From positions 2,590,001 to 2,654,000 of the forward strand of contig JAUIMM010001030.1 in assembly GCA_031769625.1 (NCBI GenBank): a stretch of DNA of 64,000 nt, read 5' to 3'. The notes under the pieces are model-generated. The model was given only the letters and a program-made list of their open reading frames with translations, made no database searches and was not told the origin of the DNA. Positions 53,757 to 64,000 of this stretch are shown here, one piece after another. This DNA is from Taudactylus pleione. Taxonomy: Eukaryota; Chordata; Amphibia; Anura; Myobatrachidae. The position numbers and the translations under genes were made by a program. The stretch's first letter is position 1, and the number at the start of each line of letters is the position of its first letter.

Positions 53757-55000
53757 TTCGGGAACTAAGGGCCCTGGACTTACTGGAGGGTCTCGGACGG
53801 CCGACAGTACCGTTCTATCTTTCCAGGGCTTTAACAGATTTATATGGTATATCTGTTCCGGCTTTCTTTTCCCCCGGCTGGTAAACCTTGTAATTGACCT
53901 GCCCCACTCTTTCTAAGATTTCAAAGGGCCCTTGTCATTTAGCCAAAAGTTTATTTTCCACAGTGGGAACCAATACTAACACTCTGTCCCCAGGAGCAAA
54001 GCTGCGTAACCGAGCATTGCGGTTGTATACCCTCTGCTGTGCCTGTTGAGCCTGTTCCAGGTGCTCTCTCACTATCGGCACTACCGCAGCAATTCTCTCC
54101 TGCATTTGAGAAACATACTCAATCACCGTTTTGTAAGGACTAGACTGCCCCTCCCATGTCTCTTTGGCAATGTCTAGTAACCCCCTTGGGTGTCTCCCAT
54201 ACAACAAGTCGAAGGGTGAAAACCCGGTGGAGGACTGGGGAACTTCTCTTATGGCCAACAATAAATACGGCAATAAGTAGTCCCAATCCCTACCATCCTT
54301 GTCGACCACTTTCCTAAGCATGTGTTTTAACGTCTTGTTAAACCTCTCGACCAGCCCATCGGTTTGGGGGTGATAAACCGAAGTTCTTAACTGTTCGATT
54401 TTGAACAGGCGGCATAACTCTTTCATGACTTTGGACATAAACGGTGTACCCTGGTCAGTTAGTATCTCCTTAGGTATACCCAGCCTGCTAAAGACATGAA
54501 CTAGCTCTCTGGCAATGGTTTTGGTTGACGTATTGCGCAACGGGATCGCTTCCGGGTATCTGGTAGCGTAATCCATTATGACCAGAATATACTGGTGTCC
54601 CCTGGCAGACTTCATTAAGGGTCCAACCAAATCCATCACTATTCTTTCAAACGGCACCTCTATGATAGGCAATGGAACTAGTGGACCCTTAAAATGTGGC
54701 CTGGGAGCATGATACTGACACTCAGGGCAGGATGCGCAAAAGTCAGATACCTCTTTATGAAGCCCGGGCCAGAAAAACCTCTGCATTATTCGCTCAGTGG
54801 TTTTCTCTACCCCTAGATGGCCTGCCGTTATATGACCATGGGCCAGATCCAACACTGTTCTTCTGTAGGCTTTGGGACTATTAATTGTTCCACAACATCT
54901 TCCCCCTTCTTAGTCACCTGATATAACAAATCCTGCCACATTGCCATGTGGGGATAGGACAAAGGAGTATCAGGGTCTACGGGTTTACCATCAACTACTT
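53757..55000 (-). pseudogene. Gypsy integrase (upstream of RT)
   Basis: Zinc-binding N-terminus: LDLAHGHITAGHLGVEKT … SDFCASCPECQYHAP (HHCC). Catalytic core: IVMDLVGPLMKS (first Asp), EILTDQGTPFMS (second Asp), SVYHPQTDGLVERFNKTLKH (Glu). The C-terminal region has RSFAPGDRVLVLVPTVENKL followed by a TGA at 53932-53934 where a Trp codon would be expected, then QGPFEILERVGQVNYKVYQP. After another shift the reading goes on to the reverse transcriptase without a protease or RT between, confirming the unusual order. Confidence 0.93.
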
Positions 55001-55355
55001 TTACATTCTCCCTGGCTTTTACCAAAGTAGGGTCATTCAACTGCTCCACGGCAAAGACCTCTCTTCTGACCTCTAAATCAGGCAGACGATCACCTGGCCC
55101 AAGAACACTTCCCACCTCAATGGGAGGCACATCAGTTGGCGGGCCACCGTCAAGCTCCGCATTCTCTAGTTCGCCAATCATAGTAGAAAAAGGGAATAAC
55201 TCTGACTCAGAAGAAACTCCCTCCTCCACTACATCGACAACCTTCTCAAATGGATCGGGGTTGTTCACCTCTGGAACAAAACGGCTTTCCCACAACTTCC
55301 AGAAGTGAGCAAAGTCTCTCCCCAATATTGCATCATACATCAGACCATGTACCAA
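54828..55355 (-). pseudogene. Protease end and acidic linker
   Basis: MVHGLMYDAILGRDFAHFWK carries the ILGRD motif at the end of retroviral-type proteases. An acidic linker follows (EKVVDVVEEGVSSESE …) and then the pre-integrase segment, FAVEQLNDPTLVKARENVKV … MWQDLLYQVT. It ends in a frameshift into the integrase at about 54850. Confidence 0.8.
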
Positions 55356-55440
55356 ACTTACAGAAACTATAGCAGAACCACATGTGTCTCGATGTTCACC
55401 TCGGCAGTAACATAATATCGAGTATCCCCATGTATGCAGG

Positions 55441-55752
55441 TCACACCAACAGTTTTCCTGTATGCCTCAAGGGGTTCACCAGCTCAGCTTTTATAAGTGT
55501 CACCAAGCTACCAGAGTCTAACAGTGCCTCTACTCGGTTGCCATCCACAGTGAGTACACACATGTGCTCATCAGTCACAGCCTGCCAGTCAGCCGTACAG
55601 GCTATCTGTGCAAAGAAAGACCCCCTGCGGTAGACATGAGCAGTATCACATTGCATAGGTTCAGTTGTAAGTGCACAATTAGCGGTAATATGGCCGAAGC
55701 CACCACATCGGAAACACTGAGTCATATTAATGTCTAGTCGTTTACGGGGCAA
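55441..55752 (-). pseudogene. Gag zinc knuckle and protease active site
   Basis: CFRCGGFGHITANC is a CX2CX4HX4C zinc knuckle. About 50 residues later VLTVDGNRVEALLDSGSLVT has the Asp-Ser-Gly of an aspartic protease. Confidence 0.88.
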
Positions 55753-55831
55753 GAACCTTCCCGGCCTGGCAGGCCTGTCTCCAGGTTCTACATCCTTCCA
55801 CCGCCCAGCACCCTTCTCCCCTGGAACAGTC

Positions 55832-56205
55832 TTACCAGTGTCTGTGGGAGTTCGCCGGGAGCGCCATCGGGGCTTGGTGGGGCATACTCATCAGCTCCTC
55901 AGCCGCCACGTACCTCTCCACCAGCTCGACCAACTGGTCCGCGGACTTAGGATCTGCATGGCTCACCCACTTGCGCAGAGTCACAGGTAATGATCGCAGG
56001 TACCGGTCCATCACGACCCTTTCCACGATCTGTGGTCCCGTCAGCGTCTCGGGCTGTAGCCATTTTGAGGACAGATGGACGAGGTCATGCATCTGTGAAC
56101 GTGGAGGCTTGTCCCTATGGAACTCCCAGCGGTGGACCCGTTGGGCACGAACAAAGGTGGTGATTCCCAAGCGAGTTAGGAACTCCTGTTTTAGTTTTTT
56201 ATAGT
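55832..56205 (-). pseudogene. Gag with SCAN-like domain
   Basis: Reads YKKLKQEFLTRLGITTFVRA, then KWLQPETLTGPQIVERVVMD, RYLRSLPVTLRKWVSHADPK and SADQLVELVERYVAAEEL. The pattern W..P…T..QI.E..V.D..L..LP…R.WV….P.S….LVE…..E is that of the SCAN oligomerisation domain of vertebrate zinc-finger proteins, which is thought to derive from the gag of a Gmr1-like element. The element is truncated just upstream of this segment. Confidence 0.85.
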
Positions 56206-56210
56206 CACTT

Positions 56211-56289
56211 TAGAGACCATCCCTACTGCTGGACTTGTTCTATTCACACATCCTCTTTTATTTTATTCCACCTGCTTGCACAGTAAATT
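56211..56289. other. Junction flank of truncated gypsy element
   Basis: Unrelated sequence begins after 56210; no LTR is seen. Confidence 0.4.
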
Positions 56290-56660
56290 CTCATGTGTTC
56301 CTCTGTCCTTATCCCTCCCCTAGCCTCTTACCCCATCCCATAGTGTTCATCTTACCCCCCTATGTGAGCCTCTATCCCTCTACCAAACTGCTGCTGACTG
56401 ACCTCCCCATCTGTGCCTCTGACCCACCTCCCATAGTGTCACTCTTACTCTCCTATGTGTGCCTCTAACCCCCTACCAACTGAGCTGCTGACCACCCTCC
56501 CCATCTGTGCCTCTGACCCACCTCCCATAGTGTTCCTTTTACCACCTACCATATTGGGCCTTCCCCATGTATGCCTATGATCCCATCGCATAGTATTCTT
56601 CTTACCCATCTCTTACTGTCCCCCGACCACCATCCCCAACCGTGTTTTTACTCCCTCCCC
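56290..56660. repeat. Minisatellite, about 95-bp unit
   Basis: CCCATAGTGT(T)…CTTAC, GTGCCTCTGACCCACCTCCC and CTGCTGAC…CCTCCCCATCTG recur at about 95-bp intervals for three to four copies, all pyrimidine-rich. Confidence 0.85.
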
Positions 56661-57275
56661 AAGACTGGTGGCAGCCGATCAGAAGTAGCATGGGTATACG
56701 AAGATAAGACCGCATTCAATGCCACATGCTGTAACTGAAAATGAAAATGGCAGGTAAGCACAATTTGCCTTCTCTCTTTTCTCTTCAAATTTATTCTATG
56801 GAGCCCACAAAGTCTTAGTTATGCTCCTATCTATACTCTCAGTCTCAGTGCCTCCAATACACAGTAAAGGCGCCATTTCCCTATTATACAGTAAAGCAAA
56901 TGCTTTCAGTGTGTGGTACTGTTTACATGCCGCTAGTACCACTCACCCCTCCTAGTACTGGCCTTGAACTGGATCTGACCCAGGAGGTGAAAATAATCAG
57001 AAGCTTCTACATTAGCAGGGCTATAATTGTTTAATAGAACTCCAGCTGCAATCATTCATTGAACTCTGACAACAAGAGTTCATAAAAGGAGAAGCAGTGG
57101 AAGTGCTAATAACAATAATAATAATCTAAAAAAATAATCTGCTTGTTAATCAAGATTCACTTTACTTCTTTCTGATTCACCAGCTTCAATTTCCAGCGTT
57201 CACTTCATATAAGTAATTTACAATATCTGTGGCAACAGCAGTAAACACAAGCGAGGCCAAGGGAGGAAGTTTCTA
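56661..57275. other. Anonymous sequence
   Basis: Nothing recognised beyond a short (AAT)n near 57110. Confidence 0.5.
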
Positions 57276-57709
57276 ATACCCCTTTTACACCAGAGCTAAA
57301 ACCCAGGTTTTTGAAGGGTTAACCCAGGCAGCTCCCTGGTGTAAAAGGGGAGAGAGTTGGATCGCCGGGTCGAGTGACCCGGAAATCCAACCCAGGTAGC
57401 TAGCAGGGTTCAACACGGGCGTAGCCCGTGAAACCCTGCTGTGAGAACAGCGCACTCCGGGTCACGATGACCTGGAGTGCGCTGCTAGCCGGCCGATTGG
57501 TCTGGCTTCAGTGGCGCTTGGAGATGACGTCATCTCCAAGCGACCACTTTCACTCCGCAAAGGCGGGTCTATGCAGACCCGACTACGATGTGAGAGGTGC
57601 TGACTCGGCAATATCCCGAGTCGGCGCTGGCAAAATTCCGGGTCTGATCCAGATAGAAACTTTGTTCCAACTCCGGGTCAGACCCGGAATTTAGGTGGAA
57701 AAGGGGTAT
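57276..57709. mobile_element. MITE with ATACCCCTTTT ends
   Basis: ATACCCCTTTTACACCAGAG at the left, GGTGGAAAAGGGGTAT at the right; inner arms AACCCAGG…, GACCCGG…CCGGGTC, CTGGAGTGCGC…GCGCACTCCGG. Fragment of the same family near 20090-20160. Confidence 0.85.
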
Positions 57710-57756
57710 TAGTTAAACATTGGGCTTATTTGTAGTGTTTGTTTTAAGATAAGTTA

Positions 57757-57908
57757 GCATTTGTGGTCAGCTGTAGCATGTTTCATTCAGACTTTCTTTA
57801 AGTTTAGAATCAGTATAGAGGCAGCCGTGGATGTCGATGGCAGCCGTGTATTATAAGCACTAAGTGTGTTGTAACACAAAGTGTAATTATATAACAGTTA
57901 AAAAAAAC
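57757..57908 (+). repeat. LINE 5'UTR unit 1
   Basis: AGTTAGCATTTGTGGTCAGC … GGCAGCCGTGGATGTCGATG … ATTATATAACAGTTAAAAAA. Repeated at 58257-58411, about 495 bp downstream. Confidence 0.93.
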
Positions 57909-58256
57909 AATAATCTCCATAAATTTGCAACTGGACTGAACATCTTCTATTTCTTGTCATCCCTGCAGGTATGTTCCCCATTCTACAAGCTGCATAGTCT
58001 AACTAGTGCTTTGCAATCACTCAGATCAGCTGTTTGGATTTTAAAAAGTATGTTACCCATTCCCATCTAGCAAGCAACATATTGCTCTTACATTTCTGCA
58101 TAATGGAATTTATTTCTGTTAGCAAAGATTTAGATGTAATGACTTGATTGTATTTTGTATTACCTGGGTGGGGGATGTTGTTCAGTGATGCCTAGTTTAT
58201 GGTAGGATACTGCTTGTGTTTACACAAACCCAGTGCCAAATTTCTTCATTGATTAG

Positions 58257-58411
58257 TTAGCATTTGTGGTCAGCTGTAGCATGTTTCATTCAGACTTTCT
58301 TTAAGTTTAGAATCAGTATAGAGGCAGCCGTGGATGTCGATGGCAGCCGTGTATTATAAGCACTAAGTGTGTTGTAACACAAAGTGTAATTATATAACAG
58401 TTAAAAAAAAC
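58257..58411 (+). repeat. LINE 5'UTR unit 2
   Basis: Almost identical direct repeat of 57757-57908. Tandem 5'UTR monomers often carry the internal promoter in LINEs. Confidence 0.93.
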
Positions 58412-58479
58412 AGTTGAACAATCATTGAACAACATCTACAGCAAGGTAATTACAATATCATTCCTTTCCAGTAGTTTGT

Positions 58480-61400
58480 GTGTTGTACATTATTGAATGT
58501 ATTGCAAAAATGCATCAGAAACTTCTATTAATGATCTCACTCCATGGAATCATCTCTAAGACTACTACATCCTTTACTCTCCCTGCAGCTCATCCTTTTG
58601 TACATATTGCTGCCTCAGTACTTTCCTCTTCTCTTACAAACACATATGAGCTTTTAACTTATCTAAACACATTAACAATAACATCCACAACCTCTCGCCA
58701 TAACAAACAGTCAGTCAAATCCCACAAATATATTTATATCTCGCTCCTGTTGCTTCTATTAGCTGGTGACATATCTCCAAATCCAGGCCCAACCCACATG
58801 CCACACCCACAACGAACTATAAATCCAGCTAACCTCATAAATATTGCATGCCTCCCTTCACCATCCAAGTCACTAAAATGTGCCTTATGGAATGCACGCT
58901 CTGTCTGCAACAAACTAACATCCATCCATGACCTCTTTATTTCAACCAACCTCAACCTTCTGGCGATAACAGAAACATGGCTAACACAATCAGACACTGT
59001 CTCCCCTGCTGCACTTTCACATGGTAACCTACACTTCTCACACACCTCCAGGCCTGGCAATTGTAAAGGAGGTGGGGTAGGAATATTACTCTCCCAATCT
59101 TTCACATTCACAGTTCTCCCACAGGTACCTTCACTCACATTTACATCATTTGAAGTACATTCTATCAGGACTTTCACCCCTTTCTCTCTGCGAGTTGCTG
59201 TTATCTATCGCCCGCCTGGGCCACCGCACCAATTTCTGGAACATTTTTCAGCCTGGCTGCCTCACTTCCTATCCTCAGACATCTCCACCATCATTATGGG
59301 TGATTTCAATATCCCCATTGACAGTCCACAATCTCCTCATGCCTCCAAACTATTCTCTCTAACCTCCTCTCTTGGCCTCTCCCAATGGACTGACTCCTCT
59401 ACTCATCAGGAGGGCCACTGCCTTGATCTTGTATTTACCAGACTATGCTCAGTTTCTGATTTCACTAATGCTCCTTTCCCTCTCTCAGATCACAATCTTA
59501 TCACCTGCACACTTTCCTCCATTACATCAACCTCAATGTCAGTGAAATCAACCAAACCTTCTAAAACCCGCAGAAATATTAATGTGATTAACTTTCAACA
59601 ACTATCTACCTCTCTACAACAATAACTCTCACCAATTTCTGCACTCACTTCTCCTGAGACTGCTGCATCACAGCTAAACCAGATTTTAGTAAAAGCCCTC
59701 GATGAAGTAGCTCCAGCTACCCATCACACTCCGCGTAGACTCAGACGTCAACCGTGGCATTCTAACTTAACAAGGCATCTACAAAAACTCTCACGTAAAG
59801 TAGAACGTCAGTGGCGAAAGTCTCACACTCCAAGTGACTTCCTCACATATAAGTCTATCTACAACTCTTATCGTACTGCTCTGGACACTGCCATGCAAAT
59901 ATATTTCCAATCTCTTATCTCTGCTCAAGCCTCTAACCCCAAGCGACTTTTTAATACATTTAAACTGCTTCTTACCCCTCTCTCACCCAAGCCACCTGCT
60001 ACTATCTGTGCACAAGATCTTGCTTCCTATTTCAAGGACAAGATTGATAATATCCGAAATGAAATGTTATTCTCTTCCTCAGCTAGTGACCTACTCAATT
60101 CCCTACCTGAACCCCCTGGCACATTCTCTTCATTTGACCCCACAAATGAAGATGAAGTATCTACACTCTTCTCATCCTCCTACTCTATTACCTCTCCTCT
60201 AGATCCTATACCCTCACAAATCAGTAAAGCTCTGTCTCCTGTGCTCATCCCAACCCTAACTAAAATCTGTAATCTCTCTCTTTCTACTGGCATCTTTCCA
60301 TCACTGTTCAAGCATGCAGTGATTACTCCCATTCTGAAAAAACAAAATTCTGACCCTAACACTCTCTCTAATTACCGTCCTATCTCCCAGCTCCCATGCC
60401 CCTCCAAGCTACTGGAGAGACTTGTCTACACCCGCCTCATACACTTTCTTAACACCCACAACTTATTGGACCCACTTCAGTCTGGCTTCCGTTCCCAGCA
60501 CTCGACTGAGACAGCACTGACTAAGGTAGTAAATGATTTGGTCACTGCCAAGGCTAAAGGCCATTACTCACTTCTAATTCTTCTAGATCTCTCTGCTGCT
60601 TTTGACACTGTTGACCACTCTCTTCTCGTACAAACATTACAATCCCTAGGTCTTAAGGACACAGCCCTTTCTTGGTTCTCTTCCTACCTATCTTATCGCT
60701 CTTTTTCTGTTCGTTTTTCTGATTCTGCCTCCTCTTCGCTACCTCTATCAGTTGGAGTACCGCAAGGCTCTGTCTTAGGTCCTTTGCTATTCTCAATCTA
60801 TACCACCTCTCTTGGCAAACTAATCCGCTCTTTTGGATTTCAGTACCATCTGTATGCGGATGATACTCAAATCTACCTATCCTCTCCAGATTTATCACCA
60901 TCTGTATTGGTCCGTGTCACTGAATGTATTTCTGCCATTTCATCTTGGCTGTCATCTCGCTACCTGAAACTTAATATTTCTAAAACAGAATTAATTATAT
61001 TTCCACCAGCCAATAACAGTTACCAATCTGATCTCTTTATCACTGTTGATAACTCAACAATCCACCCCACCCCACAAGCTTGTTGCCTTGGTGTCATCCT
61101 TGATTCTGAATTGTCCTTTGTTCCCCACATTCAATCTGTCTCAAAATCATGTTACATACATCTAAAAAACATATACAAAATTCGACCATATCTCACACAA
61201 GACACTGTAAAAACTCTAATCCATGCACTCATTATTTCCCGCATTGACTATTGCAATAGTCTCCTTACTGGTCTTCCCAAAAACAGGCTATCGCCATTAC
61301 AATCCATTATGAATGCAGCTGCGAGGCTTATCTTCCTTGCCAAACGTTCATCGTCTGCTGCCCCGCTCTGTCAGTCCCTCCATTGGTTGCCGGTTTTCTA

Positions 61401-61710
61401 CCGTATTCAATACAAAATACTGTTACTTACACATAAGGCCATTAACCGAATTACACCAACATACATCTCTTCACTCATCTCAAAATATCTCCCAACCCGA
61501 CCTCTCCGCTCAGCACAAGAACTGCGTCTCTCATCCCCACGCATTACTTGCTCCCATTTACGGTTACAGGACTTTCTTCGGGCTGCACCCACTCTATGGA
61601 ATGCCTTACCACACACAATAAGACTTACCTCTACTCTTCAATCCTTCAAGCGTTCCCTGAAAACTCACCTCTTCAGACAAGCTTATCAGATTCCAGAACC
61701 GACCACATAA
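58480..61710 (+). pseudogene. LINE ORF2: 2A-like leader, endonuclease, reverse transcriptase
   Basis: One frame of 1077 codons broken only by TAA at 59623-59625. Residues 1-94 form a leader ending in a hydrophobic LLLLLL run, then AGDISPNPGP (2A-like). The APE-type endonuclease follows: LKCALWNARSVCNKLTSIHD, LLAITETWL, RVAVIYRPPG, IIMGDFNIP and LSDHNLITCTL. After the stop comes a linker with [20 protein letters not shown], then reverse transcriptase: [69 protein letters not shown] (60853-60864). The C-terminal domain contains [20 protein letters not shown]. With that single stop it is one of the best preserved mobile elements here; start codon choice is not certain. Confidence 0.92.
58768..58791 (+). 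other. 2A-like motif (DISPNPGP) in LINE leader
   Basis: After LLLLLLAG the sequence is DISPNPGP; the active 2A core is D(V/I)ExNPGP. NPGP and the Asp are kept, but Glu is Ser. Such motifs are known in CR1/L2-type LINEs, where they can cause ribosome skipping and separate a short leader peptide. Confidence 0.75.
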
Positions 61711-62058
61711 CCTTCATAGCTTCCATGTCTTATCACATCCCCTCTCACAGTCCACACATTACCTCACATATTGTCTTTCTTTCACATACTCCTGACATTT
61801 TGCCGACATTCCTGTGTGACTGGATCATGCAGCCCACCAAGAAACTCTGCATTCTGGCCAGACCAAATTGCAATATATATAGCACCTATCCTTGTGTATC
61901 AATGCCTGTTTCCCTATAGATAAGCTTGCAAGCAGGGCCCTCTTACCTCTATGTCTGTCTGTTATTACCCTGTTTTGTTCTATCAATGTTTCCAATTGTA
62001 AAGCGCAACGGAATATGCTGCGCTATATAAGAAACTGTTAATAAATAAATAAAAAAAG

Positions 62059-64000
62059 ATAAGTACAGTTTCAATTAAACAGAGGTGTGTTCATTTTATT
62101 TTCTAGTACATTTTGTAATTAATTTATTCTTTTGTTTTTCTTCAGGAATTAAAGTTTATTTGTAGTTTGACATTTTTTGGGGTGTATAAGTGTATGTTTA
62201 AATAAGAATGAGGAGAGGGCAGAATGGGAGCTGCCTTATCCTTTAGCAAGATGCTCTCCTATTCCTTATTTTTGGTGTACAGAGAAGCAAGTCAGGCAGC
62301 TAAATCACAGGGACATGTTATGGGAGTGTCGCGGGCATGTTGAACATGGCTGCGTTCTCAGTCGCAGAGTTGCAACCGCAGAGCCCATGTTTATACGGAG
62401 TTGAGACACTGTGCCTGCCAGAGGTGCTTGCAATAGTTTGCTGATTGTGAATTCAGAACCACTGGCAGAGATGCACTGTCCGCAGGCATTAAAAGTGGGT
62501 GTCAAAAGGGTTGCACTCTCTGGTGCTCACTAGTGCACAAGGGCAAGGCTGAAACTAACATTTGCATATTAACCAGTCGCTGCTGCAATAGCGAGCATCT
62601 CTGAAGCAGTCCTTATGTGAGTGCTTGGTCTCACTGTAGTAGACAGACTTTGGTCCGATCAGCAATGTTGGATAGCATAATTTGTGACATATGAGGAATT
62701 GTCAGGAGCCATGGATCCAGCCTATGATATTTCATCCAACAATGACAATACTTTTAGTCCCTTCATCAGATGATCCCCTACTTTCTGCAATTTCTACAGC
62801 AAAAGGTAGGTAACAATAGTGCTCATCTACAGGCAAATGCTCCCAAAGTAGTTATTATAGAATCTTTGTCATCAGGTGCCTAGAGTGTGCCAGCCAAGCA
62901 CAGATGTCATACTCCCAGGAGACTCCAGAATGTCCGTGCCTGCAGTGTGGATGGCTGAGATATCTGCCACAGTTATCTCAATATATTGCACTGTCAAAAT
63001 TAGGTTCAAGGAAAGATTAACTTAGAGTAACATGCAATCTGTGCAGCACCATTGTGTGGAGGACCGGAACGTTGTGTGAACAAGCCCAATCTACGTCGAA
63101 ACGTACGTCACTAACTAGGAAGTAATTAGCGGCTGGGCATTATCCTGTGAGTGGCATGGAGGAGCTATCCCCGCTACCACGAGCCGCTGCTTTTACTTTC
63201 GTAGGCAGCTTACCTGACAGCTGGATTACTTTCTCGGAAGCAACATTTGGTATTAAACCCCACCGCCAGAGCCGTGAAGGCTCTGTCTGCCTATGAGTCA
63301 TCAACAGTCGGGTATTTTCCTGAGAACAGCGTGAGGAGGCATTCCCGCTGTCATAGTTGTATGACTTAGCTCTTTGCATGCCCCTACCTACAGAGCCTTT
63401 CAGATGGGACACGGGAGACCAGGCTATTCTATAGGCTGGACATAATAAGGGTCCTTCCACGATACTATCATCCACGAAAGCATCCTGTAAATACTACGGG
63501 GAACATCTATTAGCTAAGTATCACTGGTTTTCTCTTTCTCATATCTCACTCCAAACTACATGTGTAGAGCCTATGTTATGCTACACATGGTAGAAGTTAA
63601 CCAGTATTTGAAACATTGTATCATCTTTGTTCTTTTTACTTCCCTCTGGTCTTTAGGCATCTAACTTTATCCTATGCAGTTTATACAATATGTGATTTTT
63701 CTTTATTCCATGTTATTCAGTTGGAGGAGGAACTAGTGAAATACTTTCATTATCAAATCTATTTTTCATACATGTGTAACTGAGGATTCATATCCTGTTA
63801 TTATAGCAGTGCTGTTTTTCAACTAATTTAAGGAGGATTGATCAATGCTATATACTGGTATACATGATACAATATTTAAAGTGTATAGTGATACAAATAT
63901 CTTTTCCCAGGTACTTGCTCTTATATTATTGTCAACTGCAGTGATTGTACACTGAAGCACAAGATACATCTCTATCATCTTATATTGTATACTGTGGATG
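62059..64000. other. Right flank, mostly anonymous
   Basis: No exon recognised. 62540-62680 and 62870-62960 contain GC-moderate MITE-like sequence without clear ends. 63060-63480 is a repeat starting at CTACGTCGAAACGTACGTCA, of the same '…CGAAACG…' style as 36835, 48280 and 50705. Confidence 0.45.

Larger units (their letters stand above)
51705..56210 (-). mobile_element. Gmr1-type Ty3/gypsy retrotransposon, 5'-truncated
   Basis: Element sense is minus. Order from its 5' side: gag with SCAN-like segment (56205-55832), zinc knuckle and protease (55752-55300), integrase (about 55000-53900), reverse transcriptase (53756-53070), RNase H (to 52333), polypurine tract, 3' LTR (52308-51705). Integrase upstream of reverse transcriptase is the copia-like domain order of the Gmr1 group of gypsy elements known from fish and other deuterostomes. 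The 5' LTR and start of gag are missing. Frameshifts near 55400, 54850, 53885 and 53110, and a stop at 53932-53934, make it inactive. Confidence 0.93.
57757..62058 (+). mobile_element. L2/CR1-like LINE copy 2, nearly full length
   Basis: 5'UTR with two direct units, a long ORF with endonuclease and reverse transcriptase, and a 3'UTR ending GTAAAGCGCAACGGAATATG, CTGCGCTATATAAGAAACTG and AATAAATAAATAAA. Domain order and tail fit the L2/CR1 part of the Jockey superfamily. Target duplication not resolved. Confidence 0.93.

Overview
This window is vertebrate nuclear DNA, most likely from an anuran amphibian. It has one spliced host gene with long introns, a very high density of DNA-transposon MITEs, LINEs with AATAAATAAA-type tails, a Gmr1-type Ty3/gypsy element, Tc1 and hAT remnants, and many (TA)n/(CA)n and longer tandem repeats. 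The anuran assignment is inference from the repeat families; no sequence search was possible.

The one host gene I can name is TRMT10B, a tRNA methyltransferase of the TRM10 SPOUT family, on the minus strand. Seven coding exons were found (20434-20246, 18944-18833, 15090-14963, 7399-7247, 6969-6891, 6314-6247, 3186-3063). All have GT-AG borders and together keep one open frame of 284 codons. A probable non-coding first exon and promoter lie at about 20920-21095, with a YY1-type site, a CRE-like site and a CTCF-like motif about 400 bp upstream. The last coding exon (about 30-35 codons expected from the family) is not seen and should lie left of base 1. Its introns are full of transposons, including a 5.8-kb mosaic foldback element at about 7629-13430 that contains a 5S rRNA-derived segment and a tRNA-SINE fragment.

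Right of the gene (21.1-64 kb) I see no confidently identifiable host gene. 21.8-28.6 kb: MITEs (one nested), a Helitron 3' end, and a 2.5-kb non-autonomous hAT element with perfect 8-bp target duplications and a kilobase minisatellite. 28.6-34 kb: minisatellites, two exon-like open segments of unknown identity, otherwise anonymous sequence. 34-35.5 kb: 5'-truncated L1-type LINE with a perfect 13-bp target duplication. 35.7-41 kb: a solo LTR, a nested foldback, and a related LTR element whose interior is a degenerate coiled-coil protein sequence, not recognisable gag-pol. 41-44.8 kb: an L2/CR1-like LINE whose 5' part is inverted, as twin priming would produce. 45-46.6 kb: Tc1 and hAT transposase remnants. 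51.7-56.2 kb: a 5'-truncated Gmr1-type gypsy element with integrase before reverse transcriptase and a SCAN-like gag segment. 57.8-62.1 kb: a nearly full-length copy of the same L2/CR1-like LINE, with duplicated 5'UTR units, a 2A-like motif and one in-frame stop.

The best candidates for something unusual are the LTR element with a coiled-coil cargo (37643-40951), the 2A-like motif and the stop codon shared by both LINE copies, and the mosaic foldback in the TRMT10B intron whose arms carry splice-site-like sequences.
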